Part shown: piece after piece, positions 63,193-64,000 of the stretch
Numbering within the stretch: position 1 is the first letter of the stretch
How the letters are laid out: the number at the start of each line of letters is the position of its first letter
Origin: G963677445 sp963678275
GTDB lineage: Bacteria; Bacteroidota; Ignavibacteria; Ignavibacteriales; Melioribacteraceae
DNA length: 64,000 nt
Direction of reading: 5' to 3'
Assembly: GCA_963678275.1 (NCBI GenBank)
Contig: OY782765.1
Coordinates: forward strand, 2,728,001-2,792,000
Translations under genes and position numbers: made by a program
Notes under the pieces: generated by a model
Told to the model about the DNA's origin: nothing
What the model saw: only the letters and a program-made list of their open reading frames with translations
Database searches by the model: none

Positions 63193-63593
63193 GCTGGTTT
63201 ATAAATGAAAATGAATTGCGGTATGATTTTATACGTTCTTCAGGACCGGGGGGACAAAATGTAAACAAAGTATCCACCGCGGTGCAGTTGCGTTTTAATA
63301 TTAAAAACTCCCCCTCACTGCCTGGGGAAGTAAAAACCAAATTGATCGCGATCGCGGGAAATAAAGTCACCACTGATGGAACATTGATCATTGAGGCCTC
63401 AAGATACCGCTCACAGTTAAAGAACCGGCAGGACGCCCGAAACCGGCTGAATGCCATGATCGATTTGGCCTCGCGTAAAGAAAAAAAGAGAAAAAAATCC
63501 CGCGTCCCCGAAACTGTAAATCAAAAACGCCTCCAGAACAAAAAAAGAAAAAGTGAAATCAAAAAAATGAGAGGCAAAATCTCCCCCGATTAA
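63189..63593 (+). CDS. arfB: Alternative ribosome-rescue factor ArfB (peptidyl-tRNA hydrolase)
   Basis: 134 residues: a release-factor-like domain with the catalytic GGQ motif (SSGPGGQNVNK, Gly21-Gln23), then a basic C-terminal tail (RKEKKRKKSRVPETVNQK, KKRKSEIKKMRGK) that enters the empty mRNA channel. It hydrolyses peptidyl-tRNA on ribosomes stalled without a stop codon. The start is TTG, overlapping the TGA of the DUF2723 gene (TTGA). No ATG precedes the GGQ domain, so the non-ATG start is required. Last gene of the hydrolase-glnE-DUF2723-arfB run. Confidence 0.95.
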   Translation: MSWFINENELRYDFIRSSGPGGQNVNKVSTAVQLRFNIKNSPSLPGEVKTKLIAIAGNKVTTDGTLIIEASRYRSQLKNRQDARNRLNAMIDLASRKEKKRKKSRVPETVNQKRLQNKKRKSEIKKMRGKISPD

Positions 63594-63666
63594 TGGCATC
63601 AATACTAAGCTGGCACAGCCAAAACCGAAAGGAAATTCAGCAAAATAATCTTATTCATCTTAAATT

Positions 63667-63750
63667 ATATCAGGATATATCCTGATATTTTTCACCAAAT
63701 ATTCGCATATATCCTGATTTTTAGTTGATTTATTTCGGTTATATCCTTAT
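63667..63750 (+). promoter_or_regulatory. Phased operator array before the mobile mystery A gene
   Basis: A 22-bp perfect palindrome (63667-63688, ATATCAGGATA/TATCCTGATAT) is followed by two half-site copies. ATATCC occurs at 63677, 63709 and 63741, exactly 32 bp apart. The downstream flanks also agree (ATATCCTGATTTTTAGTTGA and ATATCCTTATTTTTTAGTCG). Thirty-two bp is about three helical turns. The array ends 36 bp before the ATG of an HTH-protein gene. Confidence 0.7.
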
Positions 63751-63785
63751 TTTTTAGTCGAGATAATTTTCATCGGAGTAAAAAA

Positions 63786-64000
63786 ATGCCTGACTTAAAA
63801 CATAAATTAATGATTGAGCAGCTTGATAAAAAAATCGCGGAGTTAAACAATGTAAAAATACCGGTGACTCCCCCCGGAGGCTGGATAAGGGCCATAAGGA
63901 AATCGATAAATATGACACTTAAACAATTTGCCTCACGCCTTAAAAAAACACCCTCCTCCGTCTCGGAACTGGAGCAGAGAGAAGCCAATAAATCAATAAC
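63786..64000 (+). CDS. Mobile mystery protein A (truncated by the window edge)
   Basis: 71 N-terminal residues are visible: MPDLKHKLMIEQLDKKI, then PPGGWIRAIRKSINMTLKQFA, an HTH (about 40-60), and KKTPSSVSELEQREANKSIT. This matches the start of TIGR02612, a helix-turn-helix protein. In most genomes it is encoded just upstream of 'mobile mystery protein B', a Fic-domain protein, in mobile or defence-rich regions. The Fic partner would lie beyond 64000. It is likely self-regulating through the operator array upstream. Rest of the gene not visible. Confidence 0.85.
   Translation, partial: MPDLKHKLMIEQLDKKIAELNNVKIPVTPPGGWIRAIRKSINMTLKQFASRLKKTPSSVSELEQREANKSI

Noticed and set aside
1..64000. 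tRNA, rRNA, tmRNA or RNase P genes
   Set aside because: No TpsiC-arm-like sequences with matching acceptor stems and no conserved cores of these RNAs were found by eye on either strand.

Overview
The window reads like chromosomal DNA of an Ignavibacteriota-type bacterium (Bacteroidota/Chlorobi relatives). Two secreted proteins end in a 'NYPNPFN' type A sorting domain (type IX secretion), several lipoproteins have clear lipoboxes, the DNA is moderately AT-rich, and housekeeping genes (era, frr-pyrH-tsf-rpsB, rpsI-rplM, recG, ispF, thrA, glnE) are scattered among envelope genes. The lineage is inferred from these features. No rRNA, tRNA or CRISPR array was seen.

Layout. 1-5836 (minus): era-eamA-acyP-ispF, then dedA-lnt-ltaE (ltaE runs off the left edge). 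6.4-9.6 kb: an ECF sigma/anti-sigma pair, small membrane proteins and a Trm112-like protein. 10.1-18.4 kb: a NatAB-like ABC exporter, a PHP phosphoesterase operon containing a cluster-less Rieske-fold protein, a cyclase, a D-2-hydroxyacid dehydrogenase, a LOG protein and an SRPBCC/GyrI protein. 18.7-24.8 kb (plus): lipoprotein, GAF-sigma54 activator, Ser/Thr kinase with PEGA domains, Kelch/T9SS protein and a DUF5683-like protein, with a consensus sigma54 promoter after the kinase gene. 24.8-26.3 kb: a gene-free stretch carrying a candidate structured RNA. 26.3-28.9 kb: two surface proteins. 29.0-32.5 kb: thrA-asd. 33.0-38.4 kb (minus): CYTH / HD-cNMP / recG operon and an unknown membrane protein. 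38.5-39.2 kb: sixteen 40-bp tandem repeats. 39.3-47.6 kb (minus): malic enzyme, frr-pyrH-tsf-rpsB, rpsI-rplM and a SpmA-SpmB fusion. 47.9-57.6 kb: an MFS exporter, then envelope proteins and a membrane CHASE2-sigma54 activator. 57.7-63.6 kb (plus): alpha/beta hydrolase, glnE, a DUF2723 membrane protein and arfB. 63.8 kb to the right edge: the start of 'mobile mystery protein A' behind a regularly phased operator array.

The most interesting theme is sigma54 control of exported proteins. Two sigma54 activators of different architecture (cytoplasmic GAF; membrane CHASE2) each lie upstream of a sigma54-type promoter that precedes a secreted protein or lipoprotein gene. At the CHASE2 locus three direct repeats lie 50-95 bp upstream of the promoter, where enhancer sites for such an activator belong. 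A third, weaker sigma54-like site precedes the candidate structured RNA. Other points of note are the Rieske-fold protein that has lost its [2Fe-2S] ligands, the CYTH/HD-cNMP pair, the phased operators of the mobile mystery gene, and several families of intergenic palindromes.
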